A DNA stretch of 64,000 bases from Aquibacillus halophilus (GTDB lineage Bacteria > Bacillota > Bacilli > Bacillales > Amphibacillaceae). A program made the position numbers and the translations under genes. The notes under the pieces were generated by a model. That model was not told where the DNA came from. It searched no databases and saw nothing but the letters and a program-made list of their open reading frames with translations. Shown in pieces: positions 27,541 through 37,691 of the stretch (position 1 is the first letter of the stretch; the number at the start of each line of letters is the position of its first letter). The stretch is from NCBI RefSeq assembly GCF_009649745.1, contig NZ_WJNG01000007.1:363440-427439 (forward strand), given 5' to 3'.

Positions 27541-29616
27541 ATGAAACGAATAATAATTGTTGGTGCGGGCAAGGGTGGAACTGCATTAATAAAGCTAATG
27601 AAAGAAATAGACCGGATGGAAATTGTTGCTGTAGTTGATATTGATTCTAGAGCCTTAGGTATGCGATTAGCAAAGTCCTATAACATTAAAACTGGTGATA
27701 ACTGGCGTGATTGGATTGAAAAAGATATCGATATTGTTATCGAAGCAACTGGCTCTCAGAAAGTACTTGATCAGATTATTGAGGCTAGGAAATCCACCAC
27801 AGTAGTAATCCCGGGTTCAGTAGCGTACATAACAGCCGAATTATTGGAAGATAAAGAAAGACTCCTACAAGAAATGAAACTACATACAGACAAACAAGAT
27901 CTAATTCTGAATAATATTAATGAAGGTATGATCGTCATTGATGTTAATGAAAGCGTCACTTTTGTCAATAGAAGGGCAGAAGAAATAGTAGGTATTAAAA
28001 AAGAAGAGTTTATTTTAAAACCAATTCGTCAACTTATAGACAAAACCAGACTCCCGCAAATATTAAGAACAAGGAGACAAGAAATAAATCAAAAACTCGT
28101 CTTAGAAAACGGGAAAAAAATAATCACCACAAGAATTCCAATTATTGATTCTAGACAGAATTTAAAAGGTGCTTTTGCAGTTTTTAGAGATATTACCGAA
28201 GTTGTTGAATTAGCAGAACAGATTACTGGCTTGAGAGAAGTTAAGAAAATGCTAGAAGCAATTTTCCATTCATCAGATGAAGCAATTAGTGTTGTTGATG
28301 AAGATGGCCGGGGAATAATGATTAATCCAGCCTATACTAGGATAACGGGTTTATCTGAAAAAGATATTGTAGGGAAGCCAGCAAATGTAGATATTTCTGA
28401 AGGCGAAAGTATGCATATGAAGGTTTTAAAAACTAGAAGACCAGTAAGAGGTGTTCGTTTAAAGGTCGGACCAACGAACAAGGATGTCTTAGTTAACGTA
28501 GCCCCAATTATTGTTGACGGAAAATTAAAAGGAAGTGTTGGTGTTCTCCACGATGTTTCTGAGATTCAATCACTAACAAGTGAACTTAGAAGAGCAAGAC
28601 AAATTATACGAAATTTAGAAGCTAAATATACGTTCGATGATATCATTGGTTCTTCTAATGAAATGAAGTTAGCATTTGAACAAGCAAAAGTCTGTGCCAG
28701 GACACCTGCAATTGTTTTGTTAAGGGGTGAATCAGGAACTGGTAAAGAGTTGTTCGCACATGCTATTCATAATGAAAGTGATCGTAGGCATAATAAATTT
28801 ATCCGAGTAAACTGTGCAGCGATCTCTGAATCTATTTTGGAAAGTGAACTATTTGGTTATGAAGATGGTGCATTTTCTGGTGCGAAACGTGGCGGAAAAA
28901 GAGGCTATTTTGAGGAAGCTAATCACGGAAGTATTTTTCTTGATGAGATAGGAGAACTTTCACTTCGCATGCAGGCAAAACTACTTCGTGTTCTCCAAGA
29001 AAATGAAATTGTAAGAGTTGGTGGAACGAAACCTATTCCTATAGAAATAAGAATTATCACCGCTACGAATGTGAATTTAGAAAAAGCAATAATGAATGGA
29101 AATTTTAGGGAGGATTTGTACTATCGTCTGAATCGTTTACCGATTTATATTCCGCCATTAAGAGAAAAAATTTCTGACTTAGAAGAATTAACGTATTATT
29201 TAATCCATAAAATTAATCAGGATTATGGTAGGAATGTTAAATCAATTGATAAGAAAGCTGTTAATTCATTGATGAAGTACCATTGGCCAGGAAACATCAG
29301 GGAGCTTGAGAATGTTATTAGTAGGGCTATGATTTATATGGAAGTTAATGAAGAAGAGATAAAACTTGAGCATATACCAGAGCTAATTCCCGTAAAACCT
29401 AAACAACAAAGTGACAATAGTGGTTATCAATGGAACCAGGAATCCCTACAACAGTCCATTGAGTCTCATGAGCAACTAATAATTGAACAAGCATTTATTG
29501 CAAATAATTATAATAAAACAAAAACAGCAACTGCGTTAGGTATTTCAATAAGAAGTCTTTACTATAAAATGGAAAAATATGAGATTGAAAAGAATGGCAT
29601 GCAAAATGATGCATAG
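27541..29616 (+). CDS. bkdR: Sigma-54-dependent activator BkdR
   Basis: BkdR activates the bkd operon with sigma-L (sigma-54) RNA polymerase. The 691-residue protein (692 in B. subtilis) has an N-terminal Rossmann-like domain (VGAGKGGTALI, residues 1-110), two PAS domains (about 118-225 and 235-350), an AAA+ domain with Walker A GESGTGKE, the sigma-54 contact GAFSGA and Walker B-like GSIFLDEIGEL, and a C-terminal Fis-type helix-turn-helix (KTATALGISIRSLYYKMEKY). It lies upstream of the operon it controls. Confidence 0.95.
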   Translation: MKRIIIVGAGKGGTALIKLMKEIDRMEIVAVVDIDSRALGMRLAKSYNIKTGDNWRDWIEKDIDIVIEATGSQKVLDQIIEARKSTTVVIPGSVAYITAELLEDKERLLQEMKLHTDKQDLILNNINEGMIVIDVNESVTFVNRRAEEIVGIKKEEFILKPIRQLIDKTRLPQILRTRRQEINQKLVLENGKKIITTRIPIIDSRQNLKGAFAVFRDITEVVELAEQITGLREVKKMLEAIFHSSDEAISVVDEDGRGIMINPAYTRITGLSEKDIVGKPANVDISEGESMHMKVLKTRRPVRGVRLKVGPTNKDVLVNVAPIIVDGKLKGSVGVLHDVSEIQSLTSELRRARQIIRNLEAKYTFDDIIGSSNEMKLAFEQAKVCARTPAIVLLRGESGTGKELFAHAIHNESDRRHNKFIRVNCAAISESILESELFGYEDGAFSGAKRGGKRGYFEEANHGSIFLDEIGELSLRMQAKLLRVLQENEIVRVGGTKPIPIEIRIITATNVNLEKAIMNGNFREDLYYRLNRLPIYIPPLREKISDLEELTYYLIHKINQDYGRNVKSIDKKAVNSLMKYHWPGNIRELENVISRAMIYMEVNEEEIKLEHIPELIPVKPKQQSDNSGYQWNQESLQQSIESHEQLIIEQAFIANNYNKTKTATALGISIRSLYYKMEKYEIEKNGMQNDA
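29599..29613 (+). promoter_or_regulatory. 15-bp motif before ptb (candidate BkdR site)
   Basis: ATGCAAAATGATGCA ends just before the bkdR stop, about 105 bases before the ptb start, a usual distance for an activator site. It differs at one base from the motif before bkdR. I see no canonical GG-N10-GC sigma-54 promoter between bkdR and ptb; the closest is TGGCAT at 29595 with a poor -12. Confidence 0.45.
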
Positions 29617-29718
29617 TTAAATAAACTTAATGTCTAAGTGTTGTGATATAACTTCCTCAAAAAATGTAGATATTAGTTGTTTTTTAGATTAATGAATGAA
29701 ACTCCTTGGAGGCAAAAA

Positions 29719-30627
29719 ATGAAACACTTGGAAACAATCTTGGAGCAAATAGATAAAAAAAATATAAAGACTGTTGCGGTTGCTCAGGCTGCAGATAAAG
29801 ATGTATTACATACGGTACAAATAGCAATAGAAAACCATTTGTGTGACTTTTTGTTATTTGGGGAAGAGGCAATTATACAAAAAATAGCTTTAGAATTGGA
29901 TTTTGACATTGGTACAAATTCAATCCAAATCATACAGGTTAATGAAAACGAAAGCGCTGCTGAGTTAGCAGTAAAAGCTGTACGTTTTGGGGATGCAGAT
30001 GTACTAATGAAGGGCAATATAGCCACAAGTTTATTGTTAAAGGCTGTATTAAATAAAGAATTTGGGTTAAGAACAGGGAATATCCTTTCTCATGTGGCAG
30101 TGTTTGAGATACCTAGTTACGAAAAACTAATATTTTTGTCTGATGCAGCAATGAACATCGCTCCAAACCTGAATGAAAAGATACAAATTGTTGAAAACGT
30201 AGTAAAAGTCGCACGCGGCTTAGGAATTATGCAGCCTAAGGTCGCTATCTTGTCTGCTGTGGATGTTGTGAATCCTGCGATGCAATCAACTACTGATGCA
30301 GCACTACTAACACAAATGCAAAAACGAGGACAAATTAAAAATTGTATTTTAGAAGGACCATTGGCCTTTGATGTTGCTATTTCTAAGAAGGCAGCAATTC
30401 AAAAAGATGTCATTACTGAAGTATCTGGACAAGCAGATGTATTGCTAGTCCCTGCGATTGAGGTAGGGAATACATTATATAAGTCATTTATTTATTTTGC
30501 TGAAGCCAAAGTTGCCGCAGTAATAAGTGGAGCTAAAGTTCCGATAGTATTAACTTCTCGTTCAGATAATACGGAAAGTAAATTATATTCATTAGCATTA
30601 GCACTATTAACTTCAACAACGAACTAG
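29719..30627 (+). CDS. ptb: Phosphate butyryltransferase
   Basis: Ptb exchanges CoA for phosphate on branched-chain or butyryl acyl groups, feeding Buk for ATP formation. The 302-residue protein shows the family blocks ADVLMKGNIATSLLLKAVL (near residue 95) and SHVAVFEIP. I chose ATG 29719 because TTGGAGG lies close upstream and the length matches B. subtilis; the in-frame start at 29677 lacks such a site. It is the first structural gene of the bkd operon. Confidence 0.95.
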   Translation: MKHLETILEQIDKKNIKTVAVAQAADKDVLHTVQIAIENHLCDFLLFGEEAIIQKIALELDFDIGTNSIQIIQVNENESAAELAVKAVRFGDADVLMKGNIATSLLLKAVLNKEFGLRTGNILSHVAVFEIPSYEKLIFLSDAAMNIAPNLNEKIQIVENVVKVARGLGIMQPKVAILSAVDVVNPAMQSTTDAALLTQMQKRGQIKNCILEGPLAFDVAISKKAAIQKDVITEVSGQADVLLVPAIEVGNTLYKSFIYFAEAKVAAVISGAKVPIVLTSRSDNTESKLYSLALALLTSTTN

Positions 30628-30639
30628 GAGGATAACTCA

Positions 30640-31734
30640 ATGGAAATCTTTAAACATATGCAAGACTACGATTATGAAGAGCTGGTATTTTGTCAAGATA
30701 AGCAATCTGGATTAAAAGCAATTATCGCGATACATGATACTACGTTAGGACCTGCATTAGGTGGAACTAGAATGTGGACATATGCTTCAGAGGAAGAGGC
30801 AATCATAGACGCGTTACGATTAGCCAAAGGAATGACTTATAAAAACGCCGCTGCCGGTTTAAATTTAGGTGGGGGGAAAACTGTAATTATTGGTGATCCG
30901 AAAAAAGACAAGAATGAGGCTATGTTTCGGGCATTTGGGCGCTTTATTCAAGGTTTAAATGGACGCTATATAACTGCAGAGGATGTTGGAACAACGGTTT
31001 ATGACATGGATCTAATTCATGAAGAGACTGATTTTGTTACTGGTATTTCACCAGCCTTCGGATCATCCGGTAATCCGTCACCAGTAACTGCTTATGGTGT
31101 TTATAAAGGAATAAAAGCCTCAGCTAAAGAAGCCTTTGGCTCTGATATGTTAGAAGGTAAAACTATTGCAGTCCAAGGAGTAGGCAATGTTGCATATACT
31201 TTATGTGAACATCTTCATAATGAGGGAGCTAATTTAATTGTTACCGATATAAACAAAGATGCAGTTAACAAAGCTGTTGAAGCGTTTGGTGCAAAAGCTG
31301 TTGACCCGAATGATATCTATAGTGTTGATTGTGATATTTATGCACCTTGTGCACTTGGAGCAACAATCAATGATGAGACAATTCCCATGTTAAAAGCTAA
31401 GGTTGTTGCTGGAGCTGCCAATAACCAGCTTAAAGAAACAAAACATGGAGACCTGTTACACGAAAAGGGTATTGTTTATGCCCCAGATTTTGTTATAAAC
31501 GCTGGTGGTGTGATTAACATTGCTGATGAATTAAGTGGTTACAACAAAGAAAGAGCATTAAAACGAGTAGAAACTATTTATGACAATTTATTAAAGGTAT
31601 TTGATATTTCGAAAAGAGACAGCATTCCTACCTATTTAGCGGCAGATCGTATGGCTGAGGAACGCATCCAAAGTCTGAAGTATTCTCGCAGCCAATTTCT
31701 ATTGAACGGGCATCATATTCTTAGCAGAAGATAG
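30640..31734 (+). CDS. bcd: Leucine dehydrogenase
   Basis: Bcd oxidatively deaminates leucine, isoleucine and valine to 2-oxo acids with NAD, supplying the BkdA/B complex. The 364-residue protein has the catalytic Lys in [18 protein letters not shown] (about residues 70-87) and the Rossmann motif [11 protein letters not shown] near residue 180. AGGAGG precedes the ATG, 12 bases after ptb. Length and motifs are normal. Confidence 0.97.
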   Translation: MEIFKHMQDYDYEELVFCQDKQSGLKAIIAIHDTTLGPALGGTRMWTYASEEEAIIDALRLAKGMTYKNAAAGLNLGGGKTVIIGDPKKDKNEAMFRAFGRFIQGLNGRYITAEDVGTTVYDMDLIHEETDFVTGISPAFGSSGNPSPVTAYGVYKGIKASAKEAFGSDMLEGKTIAVQGVGNVAYTLCEHLHNEGANLIVTDINKDAVNKAVEAFGAKAVDPNDIYSVDCDIYAPCALGATINDETIPMLKAKVVAGAANNQLKETKHGDLLHEKGIVYAPDFVINAGGVINIADELSGYNKERALKRVETIYDNLLKVFDISKRDSIPTYLAADRMAEERIQSLKYSRSQFLLNGHHILSRR

Positions 31735-31752
31735 ATACGGAGGTAAAGACTT

Positions 31753-32835
31753 GTGCAACACAATAATCGGATTTTAGTAATAAATCCAGGTTCAACTTCA
31801 ACTAAGATTGGTGTCTTTGAAAATGAAAATGGTATTTTCGAAAAAACAATTCGACATAACATTGAAGATATAAAGACATTTAATCGTATTATTGATCAAT
31901 ATGAATTTAGGAAAAAAGTAATCTTAGATGAATTACACTATGAAGGTATTAATATCTCCAAATTGGATGCTGTATGCGGTAGAGGGGGCTTACTACGACC
32001 AATAGAAGGCGGAACATATGAAGTTAATGACGATATGTTACAGGACTTACGAATGGGTTTTAGTGGAGAACATGCATCAAATTTGGGGGGGATTTTGGCT
32101 TATGAGATCGCCAATGGATTAAACATTCCAGCCTATATTGTAGATCCAGTTGTGGTGGATGAACTTGAAGATATTGCCAGAGTTTCTGGTGTTTCTGAAA
32201 TTCCAAGAGTAAGTATATTCCATGCCTTAAATCAAAAAGCTGTCGGGAGACAAGCTGCAAGTGATATAGGGAAGTCATATAGTGAAGCAAACTTAATCAT
32301 CGCACACATGGGTGGCGGCATAACTGTTGGTGCTCATCATAAGGGAAAAGTAATTGACGTCAACAATGGTCTGCATGGTGACGGCCCCTTCTCACCAGAA
32401 AGAGCGGGAACTGTACCTGCAGGAGATTTAATTACAATGTGTTTTTCCGGACAGTATTATCGTGACGAAGTAATGAAAAAAATAGTCGGTCACGGGGGAT
32501 TAATGGGACACTTACAAACTAATGATGCACTTGAAGTAGAAAGAAGAATTGCAGCAGGGGATAAAAATGCCGAGATTATCTATCAAGCTATGGCCTATCA
32601 AGTTGCTAAAGAAATTGGCTCAATGAGTTCGGTTTTAGCGGGAAAAGTAGATGCAATTGCGCTTACTGGTGGTTTAGCTTTTGGAAGTGAATTTATTTCA
32701 CTAATTTCCAAGCGTGTTGATTGGATTGCCGATGTTTTGGTTTATCCGGGCGAAAATGAATTGCAGGCTTTGGCAAAAGGTACATTACGTATCCTAAAAG
32801 AGGAGGAAATTCCTAAGGAATATCCTAACAGATAG
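31753..32835 (+). CDS. buk: Butyrate kinase
   Basis: Buk turns branched-chain or butyryl phosphate plus ADP into the free acid and ATP. The 360-residue acetokinase-family protein has the N-terminal phosphate-binding motif [29 protein letters not shown] near residue 190 and ALTGGLAFG near residue 300. The start is GTG behind CGGAGG. It lies in the bkd operon 18 bases after bcd. Confidence 0.95.
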   Translation: MQHNNRILVINPGSTSTKIGVFENENGIFEKTIRHNIEDIKTFNRIIDQYEFRKKVILDELHYEGINISKLDAVCGRGGLLRPIEGGTYEVNDDMLQDLRMGFSGEHASNLGGILAYEIANGLNIPAYIVDPVVVDELEDIARVSGVSEIPRVSIFHALNQKAVGRQAASDIGKSYSEANLIIAHMGGGITVGAHHKGKVIDVNNGLHGDGPFSPERAGTVPAGDLITMCFSGQYYRDEVMKKIVGHGGLMGHLQTNDALEVERRIAAGDKNAEIIYQAMAYQVAKEIGSMSSVLAGKVDAIALTGGLAFGSEFISLISKRVDWIADVLVYPGENELQALAKGTLRILKEEEIPKEYPNR

Positions 32836-32850
32836 AAAGGAGTGTTCGGT

Positions 32851-34275
32851 ATGGCCAAAGAATATGATTTAGTTGTTGTTGGTGGTGGAACTGGCGGATA
32901 TATTGCCGCTATTCGTGCATCGCAACTCGGATTAAAAACTGCCATTGTCGAAAGTAACAAACTTGGAGGAACTTGTTTACATAATGGCTGTATTCCATCC
33001 AAAGCCTTACTAAGAAGTGCCGAAGTTTACCACCAATCAAAACTAGCCGATGAATTCGGTATTGAGTTAAATCAACCTACTATCAACTTTGAAAAGGTAC
33101 AATTACGAAAAAGTAAAATAGTAGAAAAATTACATACTGGTGTGCAAGGGCTAATAAAAAAGGGAAAAATAGATATTTATCACGGGTTCGGTAGAATATT
33201 AGGTCCATCAATATTTTCTCCAAGTGCTGGTACGATTTCTGTTGAAATGAATAATGGGGAAGAAAACGAAATGTTGATCCCTAAAAACGTCCTAATTGCA
33301 ACAGGATCCAGACCGAAGGAATTGCCAGGATTAGAATCAGATGGTGAATATGTCTTAAATTCAGATCATGCACTTGATCTAGAGCATTTACCTAAATCCA
33401 TTATTATTATTGGTGGGGGCGTTATTGGTATAGAATGGGCATCTATGCTTTCTGACTTTGATGTTGATGTAACTGTTTTAGAATATGCTGATCGAATCTT
33501 ACCTAATGAAGATGAAGAAATCTCAAAGGAAGCTCAAAGGTTATTAAAGAAAAAAGGGATTGAAATAGTTACAAATGCAAAGGTTCTTTCTAACACATTA
33601 AAAAAAGAAAATGGTATAGAAATTGTAGCTGAACATAGGGAAAGCAAAAAGAATTACCGTGCAGATAAGTTATTAATTTCTGTAGGTAGAGAACCTAACG
33701 TAGAAAATATTGGTTTAGAAAATACAGAAATCATAAAAGCAAGTAGTGGATACATAGAGACCAATCAGTTCTATCAAACTAAAGAATCTCACATATACGC
33801 AATTGGTGATGTCATTGGTGGCTTACAGTTAGCTCATGTAGCTTCCCGTGAAGGAATGATTGCAGTTGAACACATGGCAGAACAGTCACCTATCGCGCTC
33901 AATTATCAAAATGTTCCAACTTGTGTCTATTCAAAACCAGAAGTAGCAAGTATTGGAATAACAGAAAAACAGGCGATAGAAGAAGGGTTTGATATAAAAA
34001 CCGCAAAGATACCTTTTAAAGCAATTGGTAAAGCACTTGTTTATGGAGAATCGGATGGTTTTGTGAAAATGATTGCTGATCGCAAGACAAGTGATTTATT
34101 AGGAGTTCATATGATTGGCCCACATGTTACAGATATGATCTCTGAAGCGGCCTTAGCCAAGCTGTTGGATGCAACGCCATGGGAAATCGGTGAGACTATT
34201 CACCCACATCCGTCATTGTCAGAATCAATAGGTGAAGTAGCTCTATCCATTGAGGGAAGGCAAATTCATGGTTAA
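32851..34275 (+). CDS. lpdV: Dihydrolipoyl dehydrogenase of the branched-chain complex
   Basis: LpdV is the E3 subunit that reoxidises dihydrolipoamide with NAD. The 474-residue flavoprotein has the FAD motif VVVGGGTGGYIAA, the redox disulfide in GGTCLHNGCIPSKA (about residues 38-51), the NAD-binding IIGGGVIGIEWA, and the C-terminal active-site HPHPSLSE. I chose ATG 32851 with AAAGGAG eight bases before it; GTG 32842 overlaps that site. Confidence 0.97.
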   Translation: MAKEYDLVVVGGGTGGYIAAIRASQLGLKTAIVESNKLGGTCLHNGCIPSKALLRSAEVYHQSKLADEFGIELNQPTINFEKVQLRKSKIVEKLHTGVQGLIKKGKIDIYHGFGRILGPSIFSPSAGTISVEMNNGEENEMLIPKNVLIATGSRPKELPGLESDGEYVLNSDHALDLEHLPKSIIIIGGGVIGIEWASMLSDFDVDVTVLEYADRILPNEDEEISKEAQRLLKKKGIEIVTNAKVLSNTLKKENGIEIVAEHRESKKNYRADKLLISVGREPNVENIGLENTEIIKASSGYIETNQFYQTKESHIYAIGDVIGGLQLAHVASREGMIAVEHMAEQSPIALNYQNVPTCVYSKPEVASIGITEKQAIEEGFDIKTAKIPFKAIGKALVYGESDGFVKMIADRKTSDLLGVHMIGPHVTDMISEAALAKLLDATPWEIGETIHPHPSLSESIGEVALSIEGRQIHG

Positions 34276-34294
34276 TTTAGTTAGGAGGGTTAGT

Positions 34295-35287
34295 GTGACT
34301 GAAAATAGACACGAAGCGCTTGGATTATCCGATGATCAGGCATTGGACATATATCGGACGATGCTTTTAGCTCGAAGAATTGATGAAAGATTGTGGTTGT
34401 TAAATCGATCAGGAAAGATTCCTTTTGTTATTTCCTGCCAAGGACAAGAAGCTGCTCAAGTAGGAGCTGCTTTCGCTTTAGATCGAGACAAGGATTATGT
34501 TCTTCCTTACTATCGTGACTTGGGAGTTGTTTTAGCTTTTGGTATGACACCACTTGAATTAATGCTTTCTAATTTTGCTAAAGCTGAGGATCCTAATTCG
34601 GGTGGAAGACAGATGCCAGGGCATTTTGGTCAAAAGAAAAATCGTATTGTAACAGGTTCTTCCCCAGTGACTACACAAGTTCCACATGCAGTTGGAATTG
34701 CGCTGGCAGGGAAAATGGAAAAGAAAGATTTTGTAAGTCTTGTAACTTTCGGTGAAGGCTCCTCCAATCAAGGTGATTTTCATGAGGGCGCTAATTTTGC
34801 TGGTGTTCAAAAACTTCCAGTCATATTTATGGTTGAAAACAACCAATATGCTATTTCAATGCCAGCTAGTAAACAGTTGGCTTGTGAAAAGGTATCTGAC
34901 AGAGCGATAGGCTATGGAATGCCAGGAATTACTGTAGATGGAAATGATCCATTAGCAGTCTATCAAGCAGTTAAAGAGGCTGCAGATCGTGCTCGAAGAG
35001 GAGAGGGCCCATCTTTAGTAGAGACGATTTCCTATCGATTAACACCTCATTCTAGTGATGATGACGATCGAAGCTATCGTAGCAAAGAAGAAGTAGAAAC
35101 AGCCAAGCAGAAAGATTCAATAAAGTCTTTTTCAACATATTTACGAGAACTGGGTGTGTTGACTGAGGAGATTGAAGATAAGCTCGATCAAGAGATAAGG
35201 AAAATTATCGACGATGCAACAGATTATGCTGAAAAAGCTGCTTATGCTGACCCGGATACATTATTTAAACACGTTTATGCGGAGTAA
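34295..35287 (+). CDS. bkdAA: Branched-chain 2-oxo acid dehydrogenase E1 alpha
   Basis: E1 alpha binds thiamine diphosphate and decarboxylates branched-chain 2-oxo acids. It is 330 residues, the same as B. subtilis, with the TPP motif GEGSSNQGDFHEGANFA near residue 150 and phosphorylation-loop-like YRLTPHSSDDDDRSYR near the C-terminus. I chose GTG 34295 because AGGAGG is six bases upstream and the next residues TENRHEALGL match the family start; ATG 34250 would sit inside lpdV. Confidence 0.96.
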   Translation: MTENRHEALGLSDDQALDIYRTMLLARRIDERLWLLNRSGKIPFVISCQGQEAAQVGAAFALDRDKDYVLPYYRDLGVVLAFGMTPLELMLSNFAKAEDPNSGGRQMPGHFGQKKNRIVTGSSPVTTQVPHAVGIALAGKMEKKDFVSLVTFGEGSSNQGDFHEGANFAGVQKLPVIFMVENNQYAISMPASKQLACEKVSDRAIGYGMPGITVDGNDPLAVYQAVKEAADRARRGEGPSLVETISYRLTPHSSDDDDRSYRSKEEVETAKQKDSIKSFSTYLRELGVLTEEIEDKLDQEIRKIIDDATDYAEKAAYADPDTLFKHVYAE

Positions 35288-35301
35288 GGAGGGGAAATAT
35301 A

Positions 35302-36285
35302 ATGCCGGTAATGAATTATATACAGGCTGTCACACAAGCATTAAAAGAAGAAATGACTCGAGATGAAAAGGTGTTTGTTTTAGGCGAAGATGTTGGTGTT
35401 CGTGGTGGCGTGTTTCGTGCTACTGATGGCCTATATGAACAATTTGGAGAAGCAAGGGTATTAGATACACCATTGGCTGAATCTGCAATCGCAGGGGTTG
35501 GAATCGGTGCGGCTATGTATGGTATGAGGCCTGTTGCAGAAATGCAGTTTGTTGATTTTATTTTACCTGCTGTCAATCAAATTATATCGGAAGCCGCCAA
35601 GATTAGATATCGATCAAATAATGATTGGAGTTGCCCTATTACTATTCGTGCTCCCTATGGTGGAGGAGTTCATGGGGCTCTTTACCATTCTCAGTCACTT
35701 GAATCAATTTTTGCCAATCAACCAGGTTTAAAGATTGTAATGCCCTCAACACCGTATGACGTAAAAGGGCTGTTAAAAGCTGCGATCCGCGATGATGATC
35801 CTGTTCTTTTCTTTGAACATAAGAGAGCTTATCGCTTAATTAAAGGTGAGGTTCCGACCGAAGATTACACGCTTCCAATAGGCAAAGCGGACATTAAACG
35901 TGAAGGATCAGATATTACGGTTATTACATATGGATTATGTGTTCATTTTGCCTTACAAGCAGCGGAAAAACTTGAGGCTGAAGGAATTAGTACCCATGTG
36001 TTAGACCTTCGTACCGTCTATCCGTTAGACGAAGAGGCAATAATTGAAGCTGCTTCAAAAACTGGTAAAGTACTGCTCATTACGGAGGACAACAAAGAGG
36101 GAAGTATCATAGGCCAAGTTTCAGCAATCATTGCTGAAAACTGTTTGTTTGATTTGGATGCACCGATAAAGAGGCTAGCCGGCCCGGAAGTTCCTTCAAT
36201 GCCATACGCACCAACATTGGAGAAAGAATTTATGTTAAATCCTGATAAAGTGGAGCGAGCAATCCGTGAACTTGCTGAATTTTAA
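35302..36285 (+). CDS. bkdAB: Branched-chain 2-oxo acid dehydrogenase E1 beta
   Basis: E1 beta completes the alpha2beta2 decarboxylase. The 327-residue protein contains VLGEDVGVRGGVFRAT near residue 26, EMQFVDFILPAVNQI and the C-terminal transketolase domain. AAGGAGGGG precedes the ATG. Its TAA shares one base with an in-frame ATG of bkdB, and the gene is evidently cotranscribed. Confidence 0.97.
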   Translation: MPVMNYIQAVTQALKEEMTRDEKVFVLGEDVGVRGGVFRATDGLYEQFGEARVLDTPLAESAIAGVGIGAAMYGMRPVAEMQFVDFILPAVNQIISEAAKIRYRSNNDWSCPITIRAPYGGGVHGALYHSQSLESIFANQPGLKIVMPSTPYDVKGLLKAAIRDDDPVLFFEHKRAYRLIKGEVPTEDYTLPIGKADIKREGSDITVITYGLCVHFALQAAEKLEAEGISTHVLDLRTVYPLDEEAIIEAASKTGKVLLITEDNKEGSIIGQVSAIIAENCLFDLDAPIKRLAGPEVPSMPYAPTLEKEFMLNPDKVERAIRELAEF

Positions 36286-36305
36286 TGTTAAAGGAGGGAC
36301 ATGCA

Positions 36306-37580
36306 TTGACAGTAGAAAAAATTACCATGCCCCAGCTAGGTGAAAGTGTGACAGAGGGTACTATTAGTACTTGGCTAGTCAAAGAGGGGGATCATGTAAA
36401 GAAGTATGACCCAATTGCTGAAGTAATGACAGATAAGGTAAATGCCGAAGTTCCTTCATCTTTTACAGGAACAATAAAAGAGTTAGTGGCAGAAGAAGGA
36501 GAGACCATTTCTGTAGGAGAGCTAATGTGCTATGTAGAAGTCGAGAACGTTAAATCTCACGAAGATTCTTCTAATGAAACAGAAAAATCTCAAGAAACAA
36601 AACCCGCTGTAGAAGCAATAGAAGAAACCTTTGATACCAAAGACCAATCAATGAAAATGCGTTATTCTCCTGCTGTTTTACGTTTAGCTCAGGAAAATGA
36701 TATTGAGCTTTCTCAAGTGAAAGGCTCCGGTAAAAGCGGAAGGATTACTAGAAAAGATATTGAAAAAATAATAAGTTCTGGTGACATCCCTAAATCTAAT
36801 CTTAAAGAAACTTCCTCATCAGATGATGGTAACACCGTCCAAGTTTCTCAGCAAAAATCAAGCTATGTACAATCAACTGAGGGGGATATAGAGATACCGG
36901 TCACTGGTGTACGTAAAGCAATCGCTCAAAACATGACGAGATCAAAAGCTGAAATACCACATGCATGGATGATGGTTGAAGTTGATGTAACCAACTTAGT
37001 TAAATACCGAAATAGTGTCAAAGATAAATTCAAGAGTGAGGAAGGCTATAACCTGACTTTCTTTGCATTTTTTGTAAAGGCAATCGCAAAAGCTTTAAAA
37101 GAGTTCCCTCAAGTCAATAGTTCTTGGGCAGGAGATAAAATTATTCAACGAAAAGATATTAATATTTCTATTGCAGTAGCTAAAGGGCAAGAACTATTTG
37201 TACCGGTTATTAAATTTGCTGACGAGAAGAGTGTAAAAGGCATTGCCAAGGATATTGCAACTTTAGCGGGTAAGGCTCGTAATGGGAAATTGCATTCCGA
37301 TGATATGAGCGGTGGAACTTTCACGGTTAATAATACCGGTTCATTTGGTTCAGTTCAATCAATGGGTGTGATTAATCATCCTCAAGCCGCCATCTTACAG
37401 GTTGAATCAATTGTAAAACGACCTGTTATCATTAATGAAATGTTTGCTGCAAGAGATATGGTTAATCTATGTCTATCGTTAGATCACCGAGTTTTAGATG
37501 GGTTAATATGTGGGAAATTTCTTGCTCGCGTGAAGGAGCTATTAGAAAATACATCGAATGAGAATACACCATTATATTAA
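36306..37580 (+). CDS. bkdB: Branched-chain 2-oxo acid dehydrogenase E2 (lipoamide acyltransferase)
   Basis: E2 carries the acyl group on lipoate and transfers it to CoA. The 424-residue protein, equal in length to B. subtilis, has a lipoyl domain (residues 1-77, lipoyl Lys in MTDKVNAEVPS), a linker, an E3/E1-binding domain (about 115-155, YSPAVLRLAQEN) and the catalytic domain with SLDHRVLDG near residue 394. I chose TTG 36306, nine bases after AAAGGAGGG; the upstream ATG 36285 would contain that site. It closes the operon. Confidence 0.93.
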   Translation: MTVEKITMPQLGESVTEGTISTWLVKEGDHVKKYDPIAEVMTDKVNAEVPSSFTGTIKELVAEEGETISVGELMCYVEVENVKSHEDSSNETEKSQETKPAVEAIEETFDTKDQSMKMRYSPAVLRLAQENDIELSQVKGSGKSGRITRKDIEKIISSGDIPKSNLKETSSSDDGNTVQVSQQKSSYVQSTEGDIEIPVTGVRKAIAQNMTRSKAEIPHAWMMVEVDVTNLVKYRNSVKDKFKSEEGYNLTFFAFFVKAIAKALKEFPQVNSSWAGDKIIQRKDINISIAVAKGQELFVPVIKFADEKSVKGIAKDIATLAGKARNGKLHSDDMSGGTFTVNNTGSFGSVQSMGVINHPQAAILQVESIVKRPVIINEMFAARDMVNLCLSLDHRVLDGLICGKFLARVKELLENTSNENTPLY

Positions 37581-37583
37581 GAT

Positions 37584-37612
37584 AGACCCGGGAACATTCT
37601 CGGGTCTTTTGT
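37584..37612 (+). terminator. Intrinsic terminator after bkdB
   Basis: GACCCG pairs with CGGGTC, extended inward by GA/TC pairs, and is followed by TTTTG. It ends the bkd operon. Confidence 0.8.
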
Positions 37613-37691
37613 TATGTTAGAATGCAAAAAAAATTGATAAGGTGTTTAATAAGTAAAACTTAAGGACTTTTATCTGTTTATTTTAAAATAA

